Of a stretch of 64,000 nt of DNA, positions 24,521-33,582 are shown piece after piece. Origin of the DNA: Palsa-504 sp963705835 (GTDB taxonomy: Bacteria > Actinomycetota > Actinomycetes > Streptosporangiales > Streptosporangiaceae); assembly GCA_963705835.1 (NCBI GenBank), contig CAVPLC010000045.1:1-64000 (forward strand). The letters run 5' to 3'. The position numbers and the translations under genes were made by a program. The notes under the pieces are model-generated. The model was not told the DNA's origin, ran no database searches, and saw nothing but the letters and a program-made list of their open reading frames with translations. Numbering within the stretch: position 1 is the first letter of the stretch; each line of letters opens with the position of its first letter.

Positions 24521-26107
24521 CTACAACTTGGTGCGGACCGCGATCTGGTAGAGCTCGGGCACCTTCCGCCCCGCGACCTGGGACGCGATGCCCACGCCGG
24601 CGCAGGTCAGCGCCAGGCCGTACACCGCGGCGCACAGCACGAGCAGCGGCATCCGGACCCCCGTCGGCGCCGTGGCGGTGAGGATCACGGCGAGGATGAT
24701 CGGCACGATCGCCACCGCCACGGCGATCAGGCTGCCGAAGGTCACCCCGACCGACAGGCCCATGTACCCGTCGAGCGGCCGCGGCGTGGGGGTCCCTGAC
24801 CGCTTCTCCACGGGGTAGGGACTGCCGGCGGTGAAGATGTTGGCCAGGGCCAGGCCCGCGCCGATCCCGACCAGGTCCACCGCCATGCCCAGGAATCCGT
24901 CCACCGGGTGCTTGGCCACCGCGGCCAGGCCGAAGGAGACCGCGGTGAGCAGCGGCACCGCGATCACGCCGAACGCGAGGTTCTGCCCGGAGAAGTAGGC
25001 CTGCATCGAGCGGCGGCCGTTCAGCGCCATGGCCTCCAGGCCGAAGGCCCCCCCGCTCAGCCCGATCGCGTTGGCGTGGAAGATGCCGACGAACGCGCCG
25101 CCGAAGACCCCGCTGATGATCAGGCCGATCATGTACTGCGGGGTCAGCACGGTGCTGATCGAGCAGACCACCATGATGACCGCGATAATGCCCCAGTAGA
25201 TGAGCGACAGGGGATCGCGCCGCTGGTAGATCCAGAACCGGGCGGCCACCGTGCCGCGCAGGCCGAACCGGGCGAACGGCAGCGCCGTGCCGTGCACCGC
25301 CGCGGACTGCGTGCTGGCGTCGGCCGTGACCAGGGCGCGGCCGAGGGCCCGGACCCACAGCCAGCCGAGCACCACGATGATCGCGGCCAGCAGGCCCAGG
25401 AGCGCCAGCGCGGTGCCGGGGTGCCCGTCCGAGGCGTCCTGGATCGCGTGCGCGGCCAGGCCCGGCGGGATCCAGCGCAGCCACTTGTCGACCCCGGCGA
25501 AGCTGGCCGCGGTCAGCTTGCCCTCGGCGGTCAGCCTGGGCACGACCTGAACGAAGAACTCGTACAGGACGAAGATCGGCAGGACCAGCAGGACGGCGAA
25601 GTCCTTGCCGCGCCGGGAGCGCAGCATCCTGGCCAGGGAGGTGGTCACGAACCGGGCCAGCGTGATGCAGAACGCCACCTGCAGCAGCACCGCGAGCACC
25701 GCCACGAACACGCCGAACCCGCCGCTGGCCAGCCCCATGGTCACCCCGAGCAGGCCGATCACGTTGGCCAGCGGCCAGACGCCGGTGGCCGAGGCGGCCA
25801 GCAGCCCGCCCGCGAGCTGCCGGGTGCGCAGCGGGTACAGGGCCAGCGTGGCCGGGTCCAGCGTGCCGTCCAGGCCGAAGACGAGCAGCGGCAGGATCAG
25901 CCAGCCGAACGCGAACATGGTGAAGATCACCGTGGTCAGGTCCACCGCCGCGCTGTGGCCGTGCAGCCGGGCCAGCACGATGAAGATGAACACCGCCCCG
26001 GCCACGGCCAGGATCGTGCTGGCGATGAACCCGGCCTTGGTGCCTTTGGAGGCGCGCAGCGCGTTGCGCAGCAGGCGCAGCTTCAGCTGGACGAGGAGCC
26101 GAGCCAT
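24521..26107 (-). CDS. ABC-2-type exporter permease
   Basis: 528 residues with roughly ten to twelve hydrophobic segments, for example ASTILAVAGAVFIFIVLARL, VFVAVLAVLLQVAFCITLA and LIYWGIIAVIMVVCSISTVL. There is no ATP-binding motif. GAGGAGGG precedes ATG 26107. Its first 25 bases overlap the end of the ATPase gene on the same strand, so the pair makes one exporter. The substrate is unknown; size and pairing with a single DRA-like ATPase suggest a drug, lipid or peptide exporter. It is divergent (with the ATPase) from the SPFH gene. Confidence 0.82.
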   Translation of the reverse strand: MARLLVQLKLRLLRNALRASKGTKAGFIASTILAVAGAVFIFIVLARLHGHSAAVDLTTVIFTMFAFGWLILPLLVFGLDGTLDPATLALYPLRTRQLAGGLLAASATGVWPLANVIGLLGVTMGLASGGFGVFVAVLAVLLQVAFCITLARFVTTSLARMLRSRRGKDFAVLLVLPIFVLYEFFVQVVPRLTAEGKLTAASFAGVDKWLRWIPPGLAAHAIQDASDGHPGTALALLGLLAAIIVVLGWLWVRALGRALVTADASTQSAAVHGTALPFARFGLRGTVAARFWIYQRRDPLSLIYWGIIAVIMVVCSISTVLTPQYMIGLIISGVFGGAFVGIFHANAIGLSGGAFGLEAMALNGRRSMQAYFSGQNLAFGVIAVPLLTAVSFGLAAVAKHPVDGFLGMAVDLVGIGAGLALANIFTAGSPYPVEKRSGTPTPRPLDGYMGLSVGVTFGSLIAVAVAIVPIILAVILTATAPTGVRMPLLVLCAAVYGLALTCAGVGIASQVAGRKVPELYQIAVRTKL

Positions 26108-26851
26108 GACAATCCCTCCTCACCGGTGGCCTTGGAGCCGACCAGGTCGATGAACGCCCGCTGCAGCGTCTTGCCGCCGCGGACCTCGTCGATGGTGCCG
26201 GTGGCCACGATCTCGCCCTTGTCGATGATGGATACGTGGTCGCAGACCTGCTCGACCAGCTCCATCACGTGGCTGGAGAACAGCACGGTCGAACCGGAGC
26301 TCGACGTAGCGCGCCAGCAGCTGGCGGATCACGTCGGCGGACACCGGGTCGACGCCCTCGAGCGGCTCGTCAAGGAACAGCACCGAGGGGTTGTGGATCA
26401 GGGCGCAGCCGAGCGCGACCTTCTTGCGCATGCCGGTGGAGTAGTCCGCGACCAGCCGCCGGGCGTCCTCGGCCAGGTCCAGCACGCCAAGCAGCTGCGC
26501 GGACCGGTCCCGCGCCTCGCCGGCCGGCAGGCCGCGCAGCCGCCCGGAGTACTCGAGCAGCTCCTCGCCGCTGAGCCGTTCGAACAGCCGGACCTCGGCC
26601 GGCACCACCCCGATGATGGCCTTGGCGGCGGGCGGGTCGGCCCACACGTCCAGCCCGTCGATCAGGACCTGGCCGCCGTCCGGCCGCAGCAGGCCGGTCA
26701 TCATGGACAGCGATGTGGTCTTCCCGGCGCCGTTCGGCCCGACCAGGCCGGCCAGGGAGCCGGCCGCGATCTCCAGGTCGATCCCGGCCACGGCCTGCTT
26801 GTCACCGAAACTCTTGCGTAGTCCTCGTACCTGGATGGCTGGCTGTCCCAT
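26083..26851 (-). CDS. ABC transporter ATP-binding protein, frameshifted
   Basis: About 255 residues when one base near 26298 is removed, joining QLLARYVEL to GSTVLFSSHVMELVEQ. Walker A GPNGAGKTTS is at ~37-46, the signature region reads YSTGMRKKVALGCAL, and Walker B FLDEPLEGVD follows. The switch His is in FSSHVMEL, in the second frame, so the current break removes the H-loop from the ORF. Start ATG 26851 follows AGGAGG; the frame opens further upstream at 26911. It partners the ABC-2 permease downstream. Confidence 0.8.
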
Positions 26852-26913
26852 CTCTGCCTCCTGTGAAACCAGGTCCCGCTTCACGCCACGCCGGCGTGTC
26901 GTTGCCCTCAAAA

Positions 26914-26925
26914 ACTGATATCAGT
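26914..26925. promoter_or_regulatory. Palindrome in the divergent ABC exporter/SPFH promoter region
   Basis: ACTGATATCAGT is a perfect 12-bp palindrome in an AT-rich patch (26911-26950) that also has TAATATCA. The GATAT core recurs in the palindromes before the second SPFH-RHH cassette at 43125-43151. The ribbon-helix-helix proteins encoded in both cassettes are the natural candidates to bind it; this is inference. Confidence 0.5.
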
Positions 26926-26994
26926 ATGCTAGACATGTAATATCAATGAAGTCAACCCGGTTGCGGGCGGCGATAAAGATACGAGGTGGTGGCG

Positions 26995-27924
26995 ATGAGC
27001 GTGCAGGTTCCAGCGGGACCAGACCCAAGACCCGCTTCTCCTCCGATAGCCGAGACCGAGCGTCGGCTGGTGCCCGGCATCCCGGTCCTGGTGCTCGGCA
27101 TCGTGCTGGTGCTGGCCGGGATCGGGATGTTTATCGCAGGCGGCGCCGGGGGGTCCGGTGCCGGGCGTGTCGTGCTGATCGTGGTCGGGATCGTGGTCAT
27201 CCTGGTCGCCGTGGCGGCCTTCATCGGGCTGACCCCGGTCGTGGCGGGGGAGGCGCGGGTGGTCCAGCTGTTCGGCCGCTACCAGGGCACGGTCCGGACG
27301 CCCGGCATGCAGTGGGTGAACCCGCTGGCCGTGCGGCGCCGGGTCTCGGTCAGGATCCGCAACCTCGAGACCACGCAGGCCAAGGTCAACGACGCCGACG
27401 GCAACCCGATCGAGATCGCCGCCGTGGTCGTCTGGCAGGTCCGCGACACCGCCCAGGCGCTGTACGCGGTCGACGACTACCCGGCGTTCGTGGCCATCCA
27501 GACCGAGACCGCGGTCCGGCACATCGCCTCCAGCTACCCCTACTCCAGCGGTCGGGAGGGTGAGCTGTCGCTGCGCGAGAACGCCGAGGAGATCACCGGC
27601 AAGCTGTCCGCCGAGATCGGCGACCGGGTCCGGGCCGCCGGGGTGGCGATCATCGAGTCGCGGCTGACCCGGCTGTCCTTCGCCCCGGAGATCGCCCAGG
27701 CCATGCTGCGCCAGCAGCAGGCCAGCGCGGTGGTCGGCGCCCGGCGGACGATCGTCGAGGGCGCGGTGGGCATGGTCCGGCTGGCGCTGCAGCGGCTCGA
27801 CGAGGAGGGCGTCGTGGACCTGGACGAGGAACGCAAGGCGGCCATGGTCTCCAACCTGCTCGTGGTCCTGTGCAGCGAGCAGGCCACCCAGCAGGTCGTC
27901 AACACCGGCTCCCTTTACCAGTAA
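26995..27924 (+). CDS. SPFH/band-7 (prohibitin-homology) membrane protein, copy 1
   Basis: About 309 residues. Two hydrophobic segments at ~30-55 and ~62-80 anchor the protein, followed by the SPFH domain from GLTPVVAGEARVVQLFGRYQ and RVSVRIRNLETTQAKVNDAD. Coiled-coil-like segments follow (EGELSLRENAEEITGKLS). Band-7 proteins form membrane-associated rings and organise lipid microdomains or protease access. GAGGTGG precedes ATG 26995. A small RHH gene follows after 19 bases. A near-copy of the two-gene cassette lies at 43178-44311. Confidence 0.87.
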   Translation: MSVQVPAGPDPRPASPPIAETERRLVPGIPVLVLGIVLVLAGIGMFIAGGAGGSGAGRVVLIVVGIVVILVAVAAFIGLTPVVAGEARVVQLFGRYQGTVRTPGMQWVNPLAVRRRVSVRIRNLETTQAKVNDADGNPIEIAAVVVWQVRDTAQALYAVDDYPAFVAIQTETAVRHIASSYPYSSGREGELSLRENAEEITGKLSAEIGDRVRAAGVAIIESRLTRLSFAPEIAQAMLRQQQASAVVGARRTIVEGAVGMVRLALQRLDEEGVVDLDEERKAAMVSNLLVVLCSEQATQQVVNTGSLYQ

Positions 27925-27943
27925 TGGCGGGCATGGTCAACCT

Positions 27944-28150
27944 GTGAGTGAGCGCAAGAGCCTGCTGCTGCGGCTGGATCCGGCCGTCCACGACGCGCTG
28001 GCCCGGTGGGCCTCGGACGAGCTGCGCAGCACCAACGCCCAGATCGAGTTCCTGCTCCGCCGGGCCCTGGCCGACGCCGGGCGGCTGCCGAGCCGGGCCG
28101 GCGAGATGCGCCGGCCCGGCCGCCCGCCCCGCGCCGAGTCGGCCGGCTGA
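27944..28150 (+). CDS. Arc-type ribbon-helix-helix DNA-binding protein, copy 1
   Basis: 68 residues from GTG 27944: SERKSLLLRLDPAVHDALAR, WASDELRSTNAQIEFLLRRA, then a Pro/Arg-rich tail. This is the beta-strand plus two-helix pattern of MetJ/Arc repressors, which bind DNA as dimers. The second copy at 44117-44311 is almost identical over the first ~50 codons at the DNA level as well. It is probably co-transcribed with the SPFH gene and may regulate the cassette. Confidence 0.8.
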   Translation: MSERKSLLLRLDPAVHDALARWASDELRSTNAQIEFLLRRALADAGRLPSRAGEMRRPGRPPRAESAG

Positions 28151-28162
28151 CCGCCGCGGCGG

Positions 28163-29533
28163 TCAGGGCTCCCTGATCCAGACGGACAGGTGCGCGGGCT
28201 CGAGCGCGGCGTGCACGGCGGCCGTGAGCTCGTCGCGGACGGTCCCCAGCTCCACGGCGTCCTGCAGGCGCGCCGCGAACGCGCCGAGGATCTGATCGGC
28301 GTTGTAGCGGGCCCGGTTGAACCGCCGGTCCACCTCGCGCTGCACGCGACGTCGCAGCGGGTGGAAAAGCGCCGCCACGACCAGGGTCGAGCCGGCCACC
28401 ACGACCGAGGAGGAGGACCGCAGGACCAGGCCGGCCAGCAGCACCAGGCCCAGGTAGACGCCGACCAGCAGGCTGGTGACGATGGCGTAGGCGAGCGTCC
28501 GGCTGACGATCCGGTCGATGTCGTAGAGGCGGTACTTCACGATTCCCACGCCGATGGCCGCCGGCAGCGCGGCCGCGCCGAGATCGGCGGCATCCTGGAC
28601 GGCCTGGGCGGCCTGGGAGGAGTAGTTCCCGGCGAAGATCGTGACGGCGGTGGCCACGACGCAGCACATCGCCCCGCCGATCAGCCACTTCAGCTGCTGC
28701 CTGCGGTTCCCGGCCGAACGCCGGTACCTGGTCACCTGGCGGCCCACGATGATGGCCCAGCACGCCAGGATCAGCCCGTCGGCGGTCCAGCCCAGCGGAC
28801 CCAGGATCCCGGCCGCGACCGGTACCGCCAGCGGAGCGCCGGACGGCCCGATCTGCAGCGGGTGCCGCTCGATGGCCAGCGCCTGCCCGGCGACCAGGAT
28901 GGCCGCGAACATGGCCGACGCGGCCAGGAGGACCCACAGCAGCCAGCGCCATGCCCACGCGGGGGGGTCTGCCACGGGGGTCCGGGGGGATGGAGTCTCT
29001 CCCAAGGGGGGTCTGGGGGGATGGGTCCCCCCAGACAAGGGGGGTCTGGGGGGATGGGTCCCCCCAGAAGAGGTGGCTGGGACCGTCGTCCCCCCGGGCA
29101 AGTAGAGCGGCTGGGACCGGCCGTCGGGGAAGAGCAGGACGGTCAGCGCGGCCAGCACCGCGATGCCGAACTCGGCGGATTCGGCCATGACCGCCACCGG
29201 GCCGAACGGCAGCGCGCCGTGATGGAGCCGGTAGTCGAGCACCGAGTACAGCAACGCCACGCCGACCAGCGGGGTCAGCAGGGCCCAGCCGAGCAGCAGC
29301 CAGCCGATCGGGCTGCCCGGCTGGCGCCGCGCCACGACGAAACCCACCGCCAGGCAGACCAGGGCCGCGACGGTCCCGCCCGCCCCGTACACGGCTCGCT
29401 GATAGTCCCTGGTCAGGAGCAGCAGCACCCCGCAGGCCGCGAACATCGTCACGGTCAGGCCGGCCGACAGCCACGCGATCCGGGCCGACCCGGACGACCA
29501 GGGCCCGGGCCGCCTCGCGGTGACATCCGCCAT
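28163..29533 (-). CDS. Integral membrane protein with KYRLYDIDR motif and an internal repeat insertion
   Basis: 456 residues. Hydrophobic segments occur at ~18-40, ~50-72, ~80-98, ~115-135, ~200-225, ~240-262 and several more towards 390. KYRLYDIDRIVSRTLAYAIV near 330 is the conserved membrane-domain signature seen in actinobacterial sensor kinases; here the protein ends soon after (RRFNRARYNADQILGAFAAR) without a histidine-kinase domain. Between two membrane segments, ~residues 150-190, there is a Pro/Gly-rich insert of 11-residue repeats produced by the DNA repeats at 28970-29068. It is divergent from selD. Confidence 0.75.
   Translation of the reverse strand: MADVTARRPGPWSSGSARIAWLSAGLTVTMFAACGVLLLLTRDYQRAVYGAGGTVAALVCLAVGFVVARRQPGSPIGWLLLGWALLTPLVGVALLYSVLDYRLHHGALPFGPVAVMAESAEFGIAVLAALTVLLFPDGRSQPLYLPGGTTVPATSSGGTHPPRPPLSGGTHPPRPPLGETPSPRTPVADPPAWAWRWLLWVLLAASAMFAAILVAGQALAIERHPLQIGPSGAPLAVPVAAGILGPLGWTADGLILACWAIIVGRQVTRYRRSAGNRRQQLKWLIGGAMCCVVATAVTIFAGNYSSQAAQAVQDAADLGAAALPAAIGVGIVKYRLYDIDRIVSRTLAYAIVTSLLVGVYLGLVLLAGLVLRSSSSVVVAGSTLVVAALFHPLRRRVQREVDRRFNRARYNADQILGAFAARLQDAVELGTVRDELTAAVHAALEPAHLSVWIREP
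28970..29068. repeat. Three 33-bp tandem units with G/C hairpins inside a coding sequence
   Basis: Units at 29003-29035 and 29036-29068 are identical; a degenerate unit precedes at 28970-29002. Each perfect unit contains CTGGGGGGA-TGGG-TCCCCCCAG (for example 29013-29034), a 9-bp stem with a 4-base loop. The 33-bp period is 11 codons, so the host reading frame is kept and the protein gains an SGGTHPPRPPL-type repeat. Confidence 0.85.
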
Positions 29534-29600
29534 AGCGTCCAGCTTAGGAAGCGTTCCGGTCGCCGTACATCGGCGTCGCCGCCCGGTCGCCCCGCGCCGC

Positions 29601-29606
29601 TACAGT
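29601..29606 (+). promoter_or_regulatory. Putative -10 element for a leaderless selD mRNA
   Basis: TACAGT lies 7 bases before GTG 29614, which is immediately followed by ATG 29617. The distance fits transcription starting at the GTG. There is no Shine-Dalgarno. Confidence 0.4.
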
Positions 29607-29613
29607 GGCCAGC

Positions 29614-30699
29614 GTGATGGCTGACCAGACTCCCCGGCTGACCTCCCTTTCGCCCGGCGCGGGCTGCGCGTGCAAGCTGCCGCTGGCCAAGCTCGAGGCG
29701 CTGTTCGCCGCCATGGGCCCGGACCGTTCATGAACACGGGCCGGCCACCGGTGACCTGCTCATCGGCGCGGCCGAGGGCGACGACGCGGCGGTGCTGCGC
29801 CTGGACGAGGACCGCGCGCTGGTGCTGACCACGGACTTCTTCACCCCGATCGTCGACGACCCGGCGGACTGGGGCCGGATCGCGGCCGCGAACGCGCTGT
29901 CCGACGTGTACGCGATGGGCGGCAGGCCGCTGTTCGCGGTCAACCTGGCCGCCTGGCCGGGGGACGGGCTCGACATCGCCGTCCTCGGCCAGGTGCTGCT
30001 CGGCGGCGCGCAGGTGGCGGCCGAGGCCGGGTGCTTCGTCGCGGGCGGGCACACCATCGACGACCCGGTGCCCAAGTACGGCCTGGCCGTGGTGGGCCTG
30101 GCCGACCCGGCCGCGCTGATGACCATCGACCGCGCCGCCCCCGGCGACCAGCTGATCCTGACCAAGGCGATCGGCACCGGCGTGATCGCCACCGCCCTCA
30201 AGCGCGGCGCGCGCCGGGCACGGACGGGACGTGGTCGCCGCCGCGGTGGCCTCCATGACCCTGCTCAACGCGGGCGCCAGCCGGGCCGCCCTGGCCGCGG
30301 GCGTCAGGGCCGCCACCGACGTCACCGGCTTCGGCCTCGCTGGGCCACCTGCACCGGATGCTGGCCGCCAGCGGCGCCGCCGCGCGGATCCGGGCCGCCG
30401 CCGTCCCCCTGCTCCCCGGCGCCGCCGCCCTGGCCGCCGCGGGCTTCGTATCCGGCGGGACCAGGGCCAACACCGACCGCATGCGCGCCTTCACCACCCT
30501 CGACGCCGCGATCCCGCCCGAACTCGCCGTCCTGCTCCACGACGCGCAGACCTCCGGCGGCCTGCTCCTGGCCGCGCCGGCCGGCGCCGCGTCCGCCCTG
30601 CTGAGCGCGCTGCGAGACCAGGACCTGCCCGCCGCGCTGATCGGCGAGGTCGTGGCCGGCGAACCAGGTCACGTGCACGTGTACCACGGACCGTTCTGA
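29614..30699 (+). CDS. selD: Selenide, water dikinase, with three frameshifts
   Basis: About 330-360 residues are recovered only by removing one base at each of ~29727, ~30205-30225 and ~30340. The pieces read continuously: GAGCACKLPLAKLEAL, then MGPDR/HEHGPATGDLLIGAAEG, NALSDVYAMGGRPLFAVNL, GGHTIDDPVPKYGLAV, DVTGFGL/LGHLHRMLAAS and LLHDAQTSGGLLLAAP. The active-site position uses Cys (CACK), not selenocysteine. SelD makes selenophosphate from ATP and selenide for selenocysteine or selenouridine synthesis. No partner sel gene was seen in the window. GTG 29614 suits a leaderless mRNA; ATG 29617 is the alternative. Confidence 0.82.
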
Positions 30700-30718
30700 A
30701 TAAGGGCTTTTCCCCGGA

Positions 30719-30724
30719 TACGGT
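30719..30724 (+). promoter_or_regulatory. Putative -10 element for the 30731 gene
   Basis: TACGGT lies 6 bases before GTG 30731, a spacing consistent with a leaderless start. No -35 was recognised. Confidence 0.3.
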
Positions 30725-30730
30725 GGTGCG

Positions 30731-32887
30731 GTGAGGATGAGGCCAGGTCCGGTGCGGTCCGTCCTGCTGGCCTGCCTGCTGACAGCCCTAGCCGTGCTCG
30801 TGATCGCCCGCCCGGCGGGCGCCAGCACCGGGGTACGCCCACAGTCCCCGCCGTCCCGGCACGTGGTCGTCGTGGGCCTGTCCGGCCTGCGGTGGAGCGA
30901 GGTGTCCCAGGCCGCCACGCCCACGCTGTGGCGGCTGGCCGGCCAGGGCTCGGTGGGGTCCCTGGTCGACTACGCCGTGCTGCCGCTGACCTGCCCGGCC
31001 GACGGCTGGCTGACCCTGAACTCCGGGACCCGCGCCCAGTCCGACCACACCAACGCCGGCTGCGGGACCTTCCCCGCCGTGACCCCGGCCGGGTCCGGCG
31101 CCGAGGTGCCCGGGCTGCCCGCGCTGATCTCGTACAACCGGCAGTTCCACAACAACCCCGACTGGGGCCTGCTGGCCGGCGGCGCGGGCTGCGCCACCGC
31201 CGTCGGCCCGGGCGCCGCGCTGGCCCTGGCCGACCCCTCCGGGCACGTCGCGTCCTACCTGCCCTCCCCGGCGGGCCTGTCCGCGACGGTGCTGTCCCGC
31301 TGCCCGCTGACCGTGGTGGACCTGGGAAATCCGGGATATTCCGAACGGTCCTCGGTGCTTGCCGCGGCGGACTCCGAACTCGCGCGGATCGTGGCGGACC
31401 TGCCCCCGGACACCACCCTGCTCGTCACCGCGCCCGGCGCCACGACCAAGCCCCCGCACCTGCAGCTGGCCCTGGTCAGCGGCCCCGGCTACCAGGCCGG
31501 CCTGCTGGAGGCCAGCTCGACCCGCCAGCCGGGCCTGGTGGTGCTCACCGACCTGACCCCGACCGTGCTGGGCTGGCTGGGCCGCGGCGTGCCGTCCGGG
31601 ATCGTCGGCGCGCCGATCACCCGGGGGGACCGGGGCGCGCTGGCGCCCGCGGTCCGGTCGCTGGCCGGCCGTGACACCGCCGAACAGGTCTGGCGGTCCA
31701 CGCACGACGAGTTCTTCTGGGCCTACGCGCTGGCCGACACGGTGGTGCTGGGCGTGATCGGGCTGGCGTCCTGGGGCGCCGGACCGGAGCAGCGCCGGCG
31801 CCGGGCGCGCCGGTGGCGGCTGGCCGGGGTGTTCGCCGTGGCCGCGCCCGCGGGTACCTTCCTGGCCGACCTGGTGCCGTGGTGGCAGTGGCCGCACCCG
31901 GCGGCCTGGCTGTACGGGATCGCCGTGGCCTGGACCGCGGTCATCGGGGCGGCCGCCCTCGCGGTGACCCGGCGGCGGGACGCGCTGGCGCCGTTCGGCG
32001 TGATCTGCCTGCTCACCGTGGCCGTGCTGGGCCTGGACGTGATGACGGGATCGCGGCTGCAGATGGAGACGCCGTTCGGCCTGTCGGTGCTCGAGGCCGG
32101 CCGGTTCTACGGCATCGGCAACGAGGCGCTGGGCATCTACGGCATCACCGCGCTGTTCGGCGCGGCCTGGCTGGGCCTGGTCGCGCTGCGGCGTTACCCC
32201 TCGCGCCGCCCGGCGGTGATCGCGGTCTGCGCGGTGGCGGTCTTCGCCGTGTTCGCGTCCGGCTGGCCGGGGTTCGGCGGCAAGGTGGGCGGCACGCTCG
32301 CCATGGTGCCGTGCTTCGCGCTGCTGGTCATGGTGATGGCCGGGATCAGGCTGAACTGGCGCCGGGTGCTGCTGGTCGGCCTCAGCGGGCTAGCCCTGTT
32401 CGCGATCTTCGCGCTGATCAGCTACTTCACCCCGGTCACCGGCAAGTCCGACATCGGCCGTTTCGCCGGTGACGTGCTGCACGGTCACGCGGGCGGCGTG
32501 CTGCTGCGCAAGATCAACTCCAACATCGGCTCGCTGTCGGTCAACGCGTTCAGCCCGGTGATCCCGATCGTGGTGGTGCTGTCCGGGCTGATGCTGTGGC
32601 GGCCCAGGTGGTTCGCCCTGAAGACGGTGCCGCTGGCCTACGCGGCCGAGCCGCTGCTGCGCCCGGTGCTGGCCGTGCTGTGGCTGATGCCGGTGCTCGG
32701 CTGGCTGGCCGACGACTCCGGCGTGATCGTGCCCGCCGCCGCGCTGCCGCTGGCGCTGCCGCTGGGCATCGCCATCGCGGCCGCCGCCGCGTACCAGGAT
32801 CAGCAGGCACGTTATGTTGGTACGACCGTCGCCGGACCCCCCATCGACCCCCCGTCGCTGGTTCCACGGCTCGCCCCAGGTAAGTGA
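30731..32887 (+). CDS. Exported multi-pass membrane protein with alkaline-phosphatase-like ectodomain
   Basis: 718 residues. A signal peptide/anchor (SVLLACLLTALAVLVIARPA) leads into a ~300-residue extracytoplasmic region beginning HVVVVGLSGLRWSEVSQAA TPTLWRL, the pattern of the alkaline phosphatase superfamily nucleotide-pyrophosphatase branch; PVLTDLTPTVLGWLG-type sequence near 285 supports this. About ten membrane segments follow from ~350 to 690. The catalytic Thr/Ser and metal set were not confirmed. It could be an envelope phospho-transferase or phosphatase. The PlsC acyltransferase follows after three bases, so a lipid or envelope role is likely. Confidence 0.65.
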   Translation: MRMRPGPVRSVLLACLLTALAVLVIARPAGASTGVRPQSPPSRHVVVVGLSGLRWSEVSQAATPTLWRLAGQGSVGSLVDYAVLPLTCPADGWLTLNSGTRAQSDHTNAGCGTFPAVTPAGSGAEVPGLPALISYNRQFHNNPDWGLLAGGAGCATAVGPGAALALADPSGHVASYLPSPAGLSATVLSRCPLTVVDLGNPGYSERSSVLAAADSELARIVADLPPDTTLLVTAPGATTKPPHLQLALVSGPGYQAGLLEASSTRQPGLVVLTDLTPTVLGWLGRGVPSGIVGAPITRGDRGALAPAVRSLAGRDTAEQVWRSTHDEFFWAYALADTVVLGVIGLASWGAGPEQRRRRARRWRLAGVFAVAAPAGTFLADLVPWWQWPHPAAWLYGIAVAWTAVIGAAALAVTRRRDALAPFGVICLLTVAVLGLDVMTGSRLQMETPFGLSVLEAGRFYGIGNEALGIYGITALFGAAWLGLVALRRYPSRRPAVIAVCAVAVFAVFASGWPGFGGKVGGTLAMVPCFALLVMVMAGIRLNWRRVLLVGLSGLALFAIFALISYFTPVTGKSDIGRFAGDVLHGHAGGVLLRKINSNIGSLSVNAFSPVIPIVVVLSGLMLWRPRWFALKTVPLAYAAEPLLRPVLAVLWLMPVLGWLADDSGVIVPAAALPLALPLGIAIAAAAAYQDQQARYVGTTVAGPPIDPPSLVPRLAPGK

Positions 32888-32890
32888 TCA

Positions 32891-33582
32891 GTGCAATATC
32901 AGCTATCGCGCGTTGTCGCAGGCCCGTTCCTGCATACGATCTGGCGGCCGACCGTGACCGGCGCGGAGAACATCCCCGCCTCCGGCGGCGCCATCCTCGC
33001 GGCCAACCACCTGTCCGTGGTCGACTCGGTGTTCCTGCCGCTCATGCTCGACCGGCCGGTGACGTTCTCGGCCAAGGCCGAGTACTTCACCGCGTCCGGG
33101 CCCGCGGCGCGGCTGTGGGCCGCGTACCTGAAGGCCACCAACCAGCTGCGGATGGACCGGGAAGGGCCGCGCGCCGCCCAGGACACCCTGGAGGCGGCGC
33201 TGGCCCTGCTGCAGGAGGGCAAGCTGTTCGGCATCTACCCGGAGGGCACCAGGTCGCCGGACGGGCGGCTGTACCGGGGCCGGCCCGGCGTCGGCTGGCT
33301 GGCGCTCAAATCCGGCCTGCCGGTCATCCCGGTCGCGCTGGCCGGCACCCGGCGGGTGCTGCCGCCGGGCCGCGTGATCCCGCGCCCGGGCCGCATCGAG
33401 GTGAAGATCGGCAAGCCGCTCGACATCGCCCCCGAACTGCTCGACGCGCCGCCGGGCCAGGGCCCGGCGGCTGATCACCGACCAGGTGATGGCCGCGATC
33501 GGTGAGCTTTCCGGCCAGGAGTACGTGCCCATGTTCGCCTCCGACCGCAAGGCCGAGCTGGCCGGGCCCGAGGGGTCCTTAG
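32891..33582 (+). CDS. 1-acylglycerol-3-phosphate O-acyltransferase (PlsC-like), two frameshifts near the end
   Basis: About 229 residues after removing one base near 33465 and one in the GGGG run near 33573. The catalytic NHLSVVD (HX4D) is at ~40-46, the glycerol-phosphate motif FGIYPEGTRSPDG at ~118-130 and VIPVALAGT near 150. After correction the tail reads RRLITDQVMAAIGELSGQEY and ends at TAG 33580, overlapping the convergent zur stop. The protein transfers an acyl chain to lysophosphatidate at the membrane. Start GTG 32891, just after the upstream membrane-protein stop. Confidence 0.85.

Noticed and set aside
28970..29068. Rho-independent terminators
   Set aside because: The hairpins are inside an open reading frame, repeated in phase with codons and without T-runs.
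29614..29640. Selenocysteine codon in selD
   Set aside because: The active-site codon in GCACK is an ordinary Cys codon; no in-frame TGA occurs at that position.
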